A stretch of 64,000 bases of DNA from Hawksworthiomyces lignivorus (Eukaryota; Ascomycota; Sordariomycetes; Ophiostomatales; Ophiostomataceae), in contig NTMA01000006.1 of the NCBI GenBank assembly GCA_002917075.1, forward strand, positions 1-64,000, in the 5' to 3' direction. Every line of letters starts with the position of its first letter. Within the stretch, counting starts at the first letter, position 1. The notes under the pieces were generated by a model. That model did no database searches, was not told the origin of the DNA, and worked only from the letters and a program-made list of their open reading frames with translations. Shown here one piece after another: positions 11,145 through 23,063 of this stretch. Made by a program: the position numbers and the translations under genes.

Positions 11145-12186
11145 TTTCGGACGTGGCTCGATCTATGGTCCGAGACACCATGGTTTTCTTTCAATTGTTT
11201 TATTTTTATGACTTCAAAGAAGTGTCTCAACACGCGAGGGGGAAGGGCAATGGGATCATATGCATACACAACAGGGATATCGCATGCCAGTATAATTTGG
11301 CCTGCATGTTTTTTCTGGTCTTGGATTTTGTCGGATTCCATTTCTACGTCGGGTGGAGTTTAGTGGGTGAGATTTCGAGGATCTCCGGTATGGTTTCGGT
11401 GCGGGAGGAAAGGGTTCATCGTGCTTTTATAAAGTCTGTTTACGTTTATCGGTTTTACCTAGCATCTTCGTTTCCGCGTATTATTACTGTTATTATTTAT
11501 TTGTTCATAATGGAGGTTGATACCATGGGGCGCAAGCAGAGAGAGATTGCCGTACAGATTGAACACGGGGAGGGAGCAGACGCAGCCGTGGCATTTTAAG
11601 ACTTCGCAGAGAAATCTCCAGGTTTCTTCCAAATCAAAATATTAACACAATCCACTTATGATTCTTCTTCGTCACCTGTTGTTGCTTTCAAGACCACCAA
11701 CATAGTTGTCGCTTGATCGACTGTGATAACGATATAATAATGAGTTTACCGTTCTAGTTGTGAGTTTTGTGCATTGAAAGGGTACAGTGCAATACGAGAC
11801 ACAATAACACTGTAATGCATATTGGGAATTGTTCGCTAGATCGTCAAAATAGCCGATTATTACGCTCCTTCTCATGCTCATTAGCGGTCATATTATACAG
11901 TGCGGAAATATATCCCCGCTTAAAAGCCCAACGTCGTCATTGCCGCGAAACGTAGCTCGCTGATAGCTTCCCCAACCTCACTTCAAAGCTTCACCAAGAG
12001 CCTCTAGATAACAGAAGGAAGAACGCAACAGTATCGGCAATGACGACAATCATGTAAATATATATATACGAACGGTATTGTTTTTTTTAGGTCTTCCCCC
12101 TTTGCTTTCTCCTCTCTTCTAGCAGAGAGCCCCTAGGTCAAAGATAGCTGGGAAAGGAGCGGCGACGGCGGCAGCAGAGCGATAGC
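11145..12186. other. MAF1 3' flank and CCZ1 5' flank
   Basis: AT-rich tandem intergenic spacer. A 152-codon frame from 11141 has no ATG and lies in the probable MAF1 3' UTR, so I do not call it. A TATA-like run precedes CCZ1 (listed separately). Confidence 0.6.
12059..12068 (+). promoter_or_regulatory. TATA-like box upstream of CCZ1
   Basis: TATATATATA lies about 120 bases before the CCZ1 start codon and is followed by a T run and a CT-rich stretch. Position and sequence fit a core promoter. Function is inferred. Confidence 0.35.
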
Positions 12187-15159
12187 ATGGCTTCTGCCGA
12201 CGCTGGCGGTGCTGCTGCTGCGGCTACCGCCGCGCCCAGCACCGTTGTTCCTGCCCAGCTCGGATTTCTCGCTATTTACAACCCAAGCCTCGGGACCACA
12301 GATGAAACAATCGAAGACCAGATCGTATACTACGCTGGAGGCACAGGCACAATGGCGTCCGCCTCTGGTGGTAGCGGTGGCGGTAGCCAAAGCTCGGCAC
12401 GCCGCCGGCGCAGCTCTGCTTCGGCAGCGACGCCCACCGCTCACCTCGCTCCTGACGAGCGCAACGAGCGCCTTCGCCAGATCGGCCTGGCCCAGGGTAT
12501 GGTGGCCTTCGGCCGGAGCTTCGCAAATGACCAGGCCGTCGACACTATCGAGACGGACAAGACGCGCGTCATCCTGCACGAGCTGGAGCCCGGATGGTGG
12601 CTTCTGGCGGTGTGTTTCTCATCATTCCACTTTCTCTCTCTCTGTAACTCAACTTTCTCTAACAAGATTCTCTAGTCCGTCGACCTGACCCGGCTCCCTC
12701 TCCCGGGAGGCGATGCCGAGTATTCGGCCCGCGAGGTCAAGCCAGCCGCCCTGCTGCTGCAGGACCTGCTGCGCGCCCACGCCATCTTCCTGCTGCACCA
12801 CGGCGCCTCGCTGGCCGCCCTGTTTGAGCGCGTCACGCCGCGGGCCCGCTTCACCGTCCTGCTCGCCCGCTACTGGGATGTCTTCCTGTCGTGCTGGTCT
12901 GTGCTTCTGCACGGCAACCCGGCGCGCGACGTCCTGCCGGGCCTGCGCATTGCCGCATGCGGCGAGCTCGGCGTCGGCGTCGGCGAAGAAGACCGCGGCA
13001 GCGGCGAGCGCGCGGTCCTAGAGGGGCTGGTGGCCCAGACGGACGGGCTGGTCGACCTCGTCGTGTGCAAGTATGGCGAGACGGCAGCCCCTGCGGCGGC
13101 AGTAACGGGCGGGGCCGAAGGCAAGGGCAAGGGTGGTAGCGGTAACGGTGACGGCGATAAGGGCGACGACGACAACGAGGAAGATGACGGGCAGCGGTGG
13201 CTCGGTATGGGCGTCGGGCTGGGCGCCGAAGACGGCGCCATCTTTCTCGGCGTCGGCGCCCTGGCGCGACCCGCCTTGCGCGACCTGACGTACTGGATGG
13301 AAGACGTGTACAGCTGGGGCGCGGACGCGTACGGAATCGCCGACAATCCGTCTGCGCCCGCCGCCCGGCAATCCCGGCGACGGAAGAAGACTGCGCCCAC
13401 CATGGGCAGCATCCACGAACAGCAGAAAAAGCAAAAGCAGCCGCAGCAGTCGTCCCAGCCGTCGCCCATCAGCCCCCCCCCCTCTTTGCTGCCTCCACCA
13501 CCGGTCACGCAGCTCGCGCGCAGACCGAAGCCGACTACGCCGACGCCACCTATGCCGACGCCCAGCGCGTCTTCGTCGTCCAAGACCAAAAAGGATGCCA
13601 CGCCAGAGGCGGCCGATGCTTCCTCCTCTTTGTCCGAGAGCGCCGGCAGCAGCGCAATGGACAAGTACATGTCCTACATGAAACTTGGCTATGGCACATA
13701 CTGGAGCCTAGGAGGCAACAGCAGTGCCAATCACAACGAGGGCTCTTCGGATGAGCCGCAAAGCAGCGCACAGACTGACTCGGCAATCCAGAAGGCGGAT
13801 GACAACCAGTGGCCGCCAAAAGCTCAAAAGCCGAGAGGGACGGCAGGCCGCTTTTTGATCGGGCTTGTGGACGAAGCCGACATAGAAAAGGGACCGGTTG
13901 CAACTGATGGCGAGGGAAGCAGCAAGTCAACCGCAGAGTCGGACTCCAAAAAACAAAAAGACCAACCAAAGGCGCTGCGGACCGTTGTAGTTGAGCTGAC
14001 CGGCAAAGAAGACGGCCAGCTCCCGCCACAAGACCTAATACAAGATTCTCAGGAGAGCCAACCTCGTACGGGCAGCACAGATAATTATCAAGGGGAACAA
14101 AGAGTAGGTCAAAGCGAAAACGGGAAAAGGTCAGAGAGGCTGCGGGTTGTGGTCTTTGCGCAGCGGCCATTTTTATACACGCTTCTCTTCCGACTTCCTC
14201 CCGAAGGAGCTGTGGTCAGCGATAACATCGAGGAAGAAAAGAGCACACAGTTATTGCTTAGTCGGCAGCTGTCTGTCCTCCACAAAGCGCTACTAAGCTC
14301 CACAACATACCGCCCTGATAAACCCAGCATAGCTGGCGCCTCAAGCTTTTCAACGACAGGACCCCAGTCTTCCTCGTCCTTGGTTTCTGGGAGCATCTAT
14401 GATCTCATCTGGGATCCAAACACGCTGGCCATCCACTCCACTATCCCCAACATCCCCGACCCTGGAATGACAATCAGCAGCAGTAGTGGTGGCAAACCCG
14501 CCACGACAGGCCTCTTTAAGAGGACAACTCAGCAACAGCTGCTGCAAAAACTACCACCATGGTCTCGCGTCGAGGCCCTCAATACCCACATGCAGATTCT
14601 CAATATGTACGCTGCCACACGGTATAATGGCGCCGAGCTTGAACGCATGTGCAAGACCAGCCGCGGCTGGTGGATTGTCTGGGACCGAATCGTGCGTCGG
14701 GATGGGCACACCACGGCTGCACCTTTTGGGCAGAGCAAGTATGGATCTACCCTCTTCGAAGAGGACGAAGAAGACGACGAAGATGGGCAAAGTAGAGACG
14801 GCAGAAGCAGCAACGATACTCGTATCAGACGTTACAGTGACGGTAGCGACAACACCACGACAGCAACTCCGGCCCTCGGCGATTACACAGTCAGCAAAGA
14901 GATCTTTTTGATCCGGCGGGCAAGCGACCACGCAGACAACCATGGCCTAGCCAAGGCGTCCTCGGCGGTGCGCGCATTCAGCGCATCATCTTATCTTGGC
15001 TTCGGGAGTGGAAGTAGCGCAGGATCAGGAGGGAGCGCTGTAGCAGACATAGCAGGCAGTGAGCGTGGCATCGGGTGGGCAGACGGCGCCAGCCGGCTAG
15101 CGCAGGGCATAGGCGTAGACACGAAAAAGTACATTGAAGGGCTACTGAGCTTGAACTGA
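12187..15159 (+). CDS. CCZ1: Ccz1, subunit of the Mon1-Ccz1 Rab7 exchange factor
   Basis: Two exons: 12187-12609 and 12676-15159, with a 66-base intron (GTGTGT donor, TCTAACAAG branch region, CTAG acceptor). They give 968 residues. The N-terminal longin domain has the Ccz1 signature FLAIYNPSLGTTDETIEDQI followed by IVYY, then RLRQIGLAQGMVAFGRSF and TRVILHELEPGWWLLASVDL. The later conserved blocks FVFAQRPFLYTLLF-like (here VVFAQRPFLYTLLF) and WWIVWDRIV support the full-length model. With Mon1 it activates Ypt7/Rab7 for endosome-to-vacuole and autophagosome fusion. The protein is longer than typical homologues because of low-complexity Gly/Ala, Pro/Gln and Ser-rich inserts (about residues 55-80 and 280-450). 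Confidence 0.88.
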
Positions 15160-16377
15160 TAGCTAATTTGGAGGCTTCGCCCCTGTCGCCGCTTCCCAGT
15201 GGCCAAACTTGTTCTTTCGTTTGAGATTGAGTATGAAATTAGACCAAAGGTACATATATTGAATGTGAGGCATGCTTCATTCGCCTTGAAGTGTCTGTTC
15301 AGGCTATCAATTTTCCCACAATGATGCGAATCGAAGTTATTACCCTTTCGCTACTTGATTTTGAAACAAATTAAGCCGATTTTCTACAAGGGTAATATAT
15401 AAATGTACGCGGAAAGGGAAAGTTTCATGGCCTCCATAGCATTGGGTCATTATGTAGCTTCACGACAAAGAAGGCCTGGACGGCCACTCCAACATTCCAA
15501 AGAACAATAGGAGCAGAAAAGATTTGTAATAGATAGTGAGATGTAGACCAAAACAAAACTACGAGAGGTCAACGTAGAAAGACGCTGTTACCATGTCACT
15601 ATTTTAAATAGCCGAGGCTCCTATTCCATCTATCACAGTTAAAAAGGAAGCGAAACAAGTTTCTTAAGAAATTCAATTGAGAAAAAAAGATCCCGTCGTC
15701 TTAACAGATCACTCTAGTAAAGACGTAAGAATGTATATACAAGAAGAGAAAAGAGAAAGTGTAAAAGGAAGAGCCTCTGCGCTTTGATCAACGTTGCCAT
15801 GTGGATCAACTTTAATCTAACAAGCGGCTATCATCCTTTCCCTAACCCATATAAGCCGGAATGTAAAAAAAAAAGTCTAATAGATAAATTCAAGATGCGA
15901 TCCAGCCAAATTGGCTCCCAGTATATGTATCTTATTGTCATGTGATACGTTTTCCAATGAGTACTTCCCAATATCAGTGACGGAAATTTGGCTCGTCAGG
16001 CTGATAGTCGTTATTTGTTGTGTCTTCTTTGTGCCCAGATTTTCCAGTTCCTTCATCTCCAGATGGAAACAGAGATGAAACAAAAGGAATATGGTCGTAC
16101 AGCATCGCAAGCGACGCATGATATGGTCATAAATTCTCTCCTACCGAAAAAGATGCTTGTGGGTATAATTCCATATGTACAATGCGAGATATGTGTTGTT
16201 GTGAAGGTGGACTCTCAAAACTTTCACCTGGAAGTCGGTCTATCTCACAAGGAAAAGAGTGAAAAGGAAAAGAGCTCGATAGAGCATGATCTACTGCTCA
16301 GAAATCGAAGCACACATATGAAAAAAATCGAGGTATAGAAAGAAAGTGGGGGAAAAGAAGAGACACGGAGTTCTTGC
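15160..16377. other. Convergent AT-rich intergenic region, no gene seen
   Basis: Spacer between the 3' ends of CCZ1 (plus) and the secreted DPBB protein (minus). It is AT-rich with many short A and T runs. The frames at 15877-16338 on both strands lack coding bias. Nothing else is supported. Confidence 0.6.
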
Positions 16378-17265
16378 TTAGTTGAACCACCAGGTGACCG
16401 GAGAGCGGCCAACATCGAGGCTGCCAAAGATCTCCGTGAAGACCTTCTCGCTGACATCAATGGCGCCGGAGGCACAACCCATGCACTTATCCAGCACGGT
16501 GGCTGTGGCAGTGTTGCCATTGGCCTGGATGGTGATGGTCTTGCCGCACATGGGGTTGTCGTTGGACGCCGAGCCCATCTGCTCGACATTGATGGCGACA
16601 ATGTTCTCAGTCGTATCGTCGCCAGTGCTGTCTGTGCCACAAGCACCCAGACCGACGGTATAGTAGGTCATGTCGCCTGTGAAATGGGTGCCGCCAGAGC
16701 TGCTGGAGCTGCCAGAGCTGCTGGAGCCGCCGGAAGTGACATCGGTGCTCGGAGCGGCGGCGGCGGCCGGCGATGACGACGAAACCACCGGGGCAGAGAC
16801 AACAGTGGTGGTAGGGGGAACCGGAGCCACATATGTGGGCGTCTCAACCGCAGCCGTGGTGGAAGTTGTAGTAGGGGCTTGCACCTGGGGAGTGGAAGGC
16901 GTAGGAGCAACGTTCACAGTAGTCGCCGAGGTAGGCGGGGCAGCCGGAGTAGGCGTGGAGGTGGACGTGGAAGAGGAAGAAGGACCCTCAAAGAACTCGC
17001 CGGGAGCATCAGAAGACGTAGTGGACGTAGTAGTGGGCGTAGCCGTAGTAGTCGTAGCACCAGACGTGACCCAGTCGGTGGTGGTCAAGTCGATGTACTC
17101 GGTAACAATGACCGTCTCCCACTCAGTAGTGTATTCAGTCTTGATGTCGCGCTTGGCAATGTTGTTGTCACGCTTCTGGCGATGAGCGCGGAGGTGACCA
17201 TGGCCATGAGGCTGGGCCAGAGCCAGAGAAGCAAGGCCAAGAGAAAGAAGAGTAGCAGACTTCAT
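16378..17265 (-). CDS. Secreted double-psi beta-barrel (RlpA/expansin-like) protein
   Basis: A single exon of 295 residues. Residues 1-17 are a clear signal peptide ending ALA-Q, followed by a His/Gly-rich stretch and a Kex2-type KR site at 31-32, and a second KR soon after. Residues about 60-190 are a Ser/Thr/Pro/Val-rich linker, probably O-mannosylated. The C-terminal ~100 residues form an RlpA-like/barwin-type double-psi beta-barrel with four Cys (GACG, NPMCGKT, DKCMGC) and the terminal strand motif [14 protein letters not shown]. Related fungal proteins are secreted or bound to the cell wall, and some loosen wall polymers, but substrate cannot be read. No cellulose-binding module is seen. 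It stands alone, with a 2.9 kb upstream gap that could house a regulated promoter. Confidence 0.85.
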   Translation of the reverse strand: MKSATLLSLGLASLALAQPHGHGHLRAHRQKRDNNIAKRDIKTEYTTEWETVIVTEYIDLTTTDWVTSGATTTTATPTTTSTTSSDAPGEFFEGPSSSSTSTSTPTPAAPPTSATTVNVAPTPSTPQVQAPTTTSTTAAVETPTYVAPVPPTTTVVSAPVVSSSSPAAAAAPSTDVTSGGSSSSGSSSSSGGTHFTGDMTYYTVGLGACGTDSTGDDTTENIVAINVEQMGSASNDNPMCGKTITIQANGNTATATVLDKCMGCASGAIDVSEKVFTEIFGSLDVGRSPVTWWFN

Positions 17266-20162
17266 TTTTGATTGATTGATATTGCAGATCTCAATGTGAG
17301 ATTCGTGTAATGATTTCTATGAGATTTTTTGGGTTGCGCTCGACAAGCGAAATGAAATGATCGTAGATAAGCCGGCTAAGGCTGAAGCTAGAAAGAATGC
17401 GGATGAGAGTGAGATCTCAAAATTGGCAGACAGTTAACAGATGCTCGAAGCAGAAAATGAATGTGGAAAACGTCGTCGATCGAGACGGTTTTCTCGAAAT
17501 GAGCCTGCTCTAAAGGAATGAAGAACAGTAAATGCAGTTGGACTGGCAGAGAGAGAAAGGTTGAAAAGAAGAGAGAAGAAAAACGAAGAGGATCTAGGAC
17601 CCAAGAAAAACCGCGGGAGTGCGAGATCTTATTGGGACATGGAGAACGACAAGTGAGGAACAGGGGACAAAGAGAAGAACGGACGGGGGCAGGGGAAAGG
17701 GGGCGATGCAGACGGCCAGCTCGGTGGAGGTGTGGGGACCGAGAGGAAGCCTGTATGTATACTCGTACTCATACGGTAGAGGAACGGTACGTTACGTACG
17801 TGTATCCTCACAGTACCAAATAGCGCCACATGCTCCGCAGTGGTCCGCCGCCAGGCACAAAAAGAGTGAAGGAGCCAGTAAAAAAAGAGCTGACGAGGAA
17901 GGAGGCAGTGGGGCTTTCAGACGGTGGACTGGCCACAGGGTAAGTCGGCAGACAACTTAGCGTTTTCAACGAAGGAAGCCGACCAGATCTAAGTTTGAGT
18001 ACTACGAGTAGGTAGTGTATTACGGAGTACACGAGCAAGTATACAAAGTACCTAGATAGGCTAAGCACAATCGAAAATCAGAAACAACAACATGCGGTGG
18101 TCTGCACAACAATAGGCCATCGCAAATAGAGGAGTGCGTTAAAAACGGGTGAGGCACAGGGAAGGGCAAAAAAAAAAAAAAAAAAGACGAAATACGGAGT
18201 GCAGGCAAAGGGAGGTTTCCAAAGGGGTGGTGTGTGGCCAGCTCTCATTGGCGAAAGGCTCAGCCAAGTGCCAATCGGATGGAAAATCCAGGTTCAAGAG
18301 CCCAGACCTGCAAGGTACAAGTACACTTAGGTCGCTAAGCTTAGCACGGGCGGAACCAAAATTCCTGGTTCGTTCCTGCTGGGATTTTCAGGTACCTGCC
18401 GCTGCAGGTACATGGGCGGGAAAACAGTCGAGCGCAGACGAAGAGGGATAACCCACGAAACGAGAACGCAGTTTAAAAAAGGTTCAAAAAAGAAACAACA
18501 GGGAAACGAAACAAATACGCAGTAGCAATGCCACCACCGGGGCATGACCTTGGTAAACATCCCTGCATAGCATTCCCTTCATTTTCGGCAAACAAGGTGA
18601 GAAGCATATGTTTACACTTATGATAATCATGATACTTCGCAAGTTATACATAGCCATTTTCAGAAATGTATGCAATTCTCTCATCTCACATAAGGTCGAG
18701 GAATGAAAATATGAAGCTCAGTCAGATGGCGGTCGTCAGATGGCAGTCGTCAGACGCAAAAGCGAGGAAGGATAAATCCTTCAATCCGCCCCGGCTGCAC
18801 GAAATGTACCTGAAAAAGTAGCATCCTAACTCGAACAAAATGTTGACGTGCGGAGTAAGTACTCCTACTCTGGAATCCATTGTTTTAAACTGAAGCAGCG
18901 TCAGAGTTGTCTAACGCTAAAACTTCTCAAAGATTCGCAAAAGGGAGAGGGGAAGAAATGGCAGTCGGCTAGAAACAGCGCAAGGAAAAAAGAAAGAAAA
19001 GGCGAAAAACAGGCGACATAGGGGCAAAAATGGCCACAAAAAAGAGCGGCTTGCTGCAAGCCATCGGCGCCAGCAACGAACCAAGACGGCGCCGTTCACG
19101 TTCACAGACAAAGAAAAATCGAGAATCAGGAAAAAGAGTGTAGAGCAAGCAGAGAAAAATAGCGAAACAGCGCCCGAAAGCGATACCGATTGGATACGCT
19201 CACAGAAAAGTGGGCGAGCCCAAATCCACCGTCGTCCACCTGTCGCAGAATAGTTCGCGCCCGCCGTAGAAAAGTGTGTTGGCAGGAAAAATCAAAGGAT
19301 GTTCTGGCCAACAAAAGAGCGACAGTGGGTGGGATTTGGACCTGGAGGAGTTTTCCACGATCTTGTCTGCACGTACGCATTAGGCCTAAGTGGATAATAA
19401 GGAAAATAGAAAGCAACCTATTCTGACGTGCTCCAACCTTGCTTGTAAAAGTTACTCATTAGCAGTGTTAATGGAACAAGAGTCTCTCATGCAGGCTGCC
19501 TAGCGCTTGTAGCAACACAATATGTGCAGCCTACAGGAACAAAGAAAAAAAACCCTCCTTCTGTTGCCAAGAAGAAATTTCCTATGAATCTACTCCGTAT
19601 AGTGTACTGGACTTCATCGGCCTAGAGACCAGTCGAAAATGTCTCAAGTGTCTTTTCTCTTTTTCAGGCACGAAGATGCATGTTGTTTTTTCCCTGGATA
19701 TTTCTTCGGCTTTTTGCCCTAGTTTACACTTCTCGTTGCATTTGCCACGTTTTATGCATCCTGCAGTCGCGAGCACATTTATTGGCTGCTCCAAGAATAT
19801 ATAGCAAAGGAAATCCGCTGAGCCAAAGCAGTCATACGGAGCATAGCAGCGAGTATATTTCGATTTGCTAATAGAACCATTTTTGGGGGAAGGACAACAC
19901 GGTGCACCGAAACGGAGTAAGACACAACTTCATAACATAACATATTAGAATACATGCACATTGAGTTGTTATACTACCGTAGATCTTTCGCAGCACGAGG
20001 CTATGCAAAAGCGCGCACGACAGCTTGAAAGCAAAATTGCCAGTCACACCGACCTTCCGCTGCCGCGATGTACCGGAGACTACGTTAATGCACCGTGCTT
20101 ACATGACAATATGCAGCAGCCATTGAGGTCATAATTCATTTGATTGTATCAAGGACAAAATG
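17266..20162. other. Large intergenic region with short repeated motifs, no gene called
   Basis: 5' flank of the DPBB gene and 3' flank of EFM6. It holds several copies or near copies of the TACGGAGTA motif (18021, 18193, 18851, 19591), a 14-base tandem repeat at 18721-18756 and purine-rich runs. A 37-codon ATG frame at 19030-19143 encodes a Lys/Arg/Ser-rich peptide without known relatives. I call no gene. Confidence 0.55.
18721..18756. repeat. Short tandem repeat, 14-base unit
   Basis: The unit GTCAGATGGCRGTC occurs twice in tandem, followed by a partial third copy (GTCAGACG). The copies differ at one position. No function is evident. Confidence 0.8.
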
Positions 20163-21201
20163 CTATATTGGCTGTTGAGCTATTTTCAGGCTGCCTTCTT
20201 GATTCTTCTTGGGTACCCCATTTGTTGCTGTCTTCTCGTCTTTCTTTGTAAAAGTGTATAAAAACAGACCTTGCCGGCTGAATACTGGTCGGTCCTCATC
20301 GACCACCTCGGTTACGCAGAATTTCTTCTGCGCCTGCTTCAAGAAGTGCATATCGGCACGCCGGCGCTTCTTAAAACAGAAGTAAACGACTGTTTCCCCG
20401 TCTTTTAGCAGCTCTTCAAGCGTCGCCAAGAGCAGAGGGAAGGCCGGCTCAAAGTAGACGCAGTCCGCGGCCAACACAACGTTTGGCCGTAGTGTGAGGA
20501 CTTCTTCAGGGAGAGGATCACCCCTGGCGGTTGGTCGTTTAGCAGAGATATTCTCAGAAATAGATGGGAAAAAGATTAAAGATAAAACATATGTCAAGCT
20601 GTTGACCCACCAATTTAAAATCAGAGCCTTGGCGTCCCCCTGCAGATCGTTAAGCACAATGTTGTGCTCCATGAGCGAAAGCATAGGCTCCTGGTCTGTG
20701 ATATAGATCGGAGGGGTCTTTTCTGAACTCTCTGAACTCGCTTTGCCGTGCCTCCGGCATGCCAGGGCCACAGCCAAGCCTACCAATCCGCCACCGGCGC
20801 CAAGTTCGAGCCTGTCGTCAAAGAGAGTCAGCCAACGAGGCTCATCGAATGCGCCAATAGCATGGGAGATAGAAGGCCGCCTACACCCTGGCCGTGGCCA
20901 TCTCGGCCCGCCGGTACCGCAGCATATGCCGTGTCAGCACCATCCCGGCAGGCCACGTTTGCCCGCCGCAACCATCGCTCAGGTCCTCACGCAGGCGCAG
21001 ATCCGGTGCCGGATGTAACAAACCATCAAAGTTTAGCACGGTCTCACCTGCCGCTTTGTACTCGGGGAGAGGTGCGATGGCATCGACATCATCGTCGCCG
21101 TTCCGACTTCCGGCGTCACTCTCGTTATCGCCATAATTGTAGTGCAGATCACCGAGACTCAGCGGGTTGAGCTCTGGTGATGAATCCGGGCTAGCCGCCA
21201 T
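20163..21201 (-). CDS. EFM6: EFM6-type protein-lysine methyltransferase (eEF1A)
   Basis: Three exons: 21201-20885, 20811-20611 and 20523-20163, with introns of 73 and 87 bases. They give 292 residues. This is a seven-beta-strand, family-16 methyltransferase. The SAM-binding motif I, VLELGAGGGLVGLAVAL, is created only by joining exons 1 and 2 (donor GT|GTAGGC). Further motifs are GCGGQTWPAGMVLTRHML, YITDQEP, NVVLAADCVYFEPAFPLL and FCFKKRRRADMHFLKQ. The last matches the KKRRKADKHFF motif of yeast Efm6, which methylates a lysine of elongation factor eEF1A. Substrate is inferred from that similarity. The acidic N-terminus (about 60 residues) is poorly conserved. Intron 2 contains no in-frame stop (see findings). 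Confidence 0.85.
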
Positions 21202-23063
21202 TCCTCGTGAGCTTTTCTAACTTCCGTGGACTTCAAACAGTGTAGTCGTATAACTCTTCTTAGTCTCTTTCAGAGAACAGTTCTCAGTTTCTCTTTCTGT
21301 CTAAGCTGATTTGGCCCACTCTGGCTGTCTCTCTTCATCCCTTTTTTCACCCCTTTCTATGTTAAAGACCCCTTCTCCTAGGTGAGGATTAGGATGGACA
21401 CGTCCTAGCCTCGGTCTGTTTGCTTAAGAATGCAATTATGTCCCTTGGATAGTAGCTGAGGTTGATAGAATTTCAATTGCTCTCTAACTATCGCTGTATC
21501 TCTATCTGTTGTTGTTGTTTTGATGCTCGCCCTCTTCGTGCTTCGGTCTTATCCATCGGGCCAAATTTTGGTAGGCAGTTTTGGCTGCCCCGCCAAATTT
21601 TATTTTATTTTTTCTACTTTTTTTGGCTTCTAATTCTCCCTTTTCGTTTATTAATGATGGATCGTGTAATACAACCCGCATCAGCGACGAAAACTGCCCT
21701 TTTGTGTGCCCCTCCATCTGCGCCCTTACAAAGAGCCTGGCCACGCGTAACTAGCTTTTTGCATCGGGTACAAGCCGCTCTCTTTAATTTCTACTTTTTT
21801 TTTTCATCATCCTTTCAAATTCTTATTTTTGCTTTCTTCAACATTATCCAGTCTTTAGACAGCAGCACGAGGAGAATCTAGGCTACTCTATCCCCAAAGC
21901 TTTCTGACCCTTAGCCATTCGTTCAATCTTTGAATTATATTTCAGAATCTCCGCCAGGCGAGCAAGATTCACCCCTTACCAAAGTGCTAGTCGGTTCTTC
22001 CCACCTCCCTACTTACCGACGTTCCTGGTTGGAATGTTGGACAGCTCATACATGCAATCTATCTGATCGGGTCTCGTATAAGGGGGACGTGGCCAAATGC
22101 TCTAAGCGTAGCACAGTAACACAAATCTGAAGTCGATTACTTTCCTAGTGGTTCAGGAATGCTAGGAAAGCAAGGATCTAGCCGACGACTGTTTAGGAGC
22201 GGTTCCCTCTCAGTTTGAGAATTTGGAAGAGGTGATATCTCTATGGTGCCGGTTCATCTTCTTTTCATCTCGCATCTCTTGCCGGCTGCAGCCTGCAGTT
22301 GAGCGGGCTTTTGCTGTTGTTCGCTGCGTCCGACCTTCATATTTGAAGCAAATGATGATGTTAGTCAAGGATACCATATCTGCTGTGAACTTGAATTTCT
22401 TCTATTCGTCGGCCGGCCAGAGAGGCTGTATGATTATGAATGCTCTATGGCGATGAAGCCATCGTTCGCTGGGCAGCTGCATCCCTTTGATACCGCGACT
22501 GGACCTTCATCCCTCTGGGCTATCATTTCTCCCTCTGAAGGCGAAGGTCTTCTTATATTCTTCGATCTGTGTAATAGGTTTCCCATTCCAGTGCTCGTCC
22601 CCTCTATCCCTAGGTAGGTTCTATCTGGTGCATTTTCCTCTCCTATTTTGTCCCTGACTCGTTGTCCTAGAGAAGTCTCGATATGGGAAATTATCACGAC
22701 GATGTACCAAGGGAGTCAATAGTGGAGGAGCTGTCACTTCACATTCTTCGCTCTCAACATCGTCTTCTGGTCGTTTTGGCTTCTTCTTTTCTTTCTCTCT
22801 TATACTCGACTCTCTTTTTCTTTTTGTGTTCCCTCGTAATGCTTTCCTCTTTCCAAGCATCGTGAAAGTTCCTCTGCATTGATTTTGGTCGACTTGTTGC
22901 TCATCTCCATTTATCCATCATGTTCTGCTAGAAGTAGTAACGGAATTTCGTTCTTTTGTCGATATCATCACCTCACCTATCCTTGTTGCACCACGCGAGC
23001 ATCTGCGGATAGAGCTGAGGAGGAACGGCCAGGACTGGCGTTTCTCTTGGTCAAGACAGCATC
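21202..23063. other. Divergent intergenic region, no gene seen
   Basis: 5' flanks of EFM6 (minus) and AXL2 (plus). It is T- and CT-rich on the plus strand (for example 21600-21660 and 22780-22850), as expected for a long leader of AXL2. The frames present show no family similarity. Confidence 0.6.

Noticed and set aside
11141..11599. 152-codon frame after MAF1
   Set aside because: No ATG start; it lies in the likely MAF1 3' UTR.
19030..19143. 37-codon ATG frame, Arg/Ser/Lys-rich
   Set aside because: Too short and without independent support.
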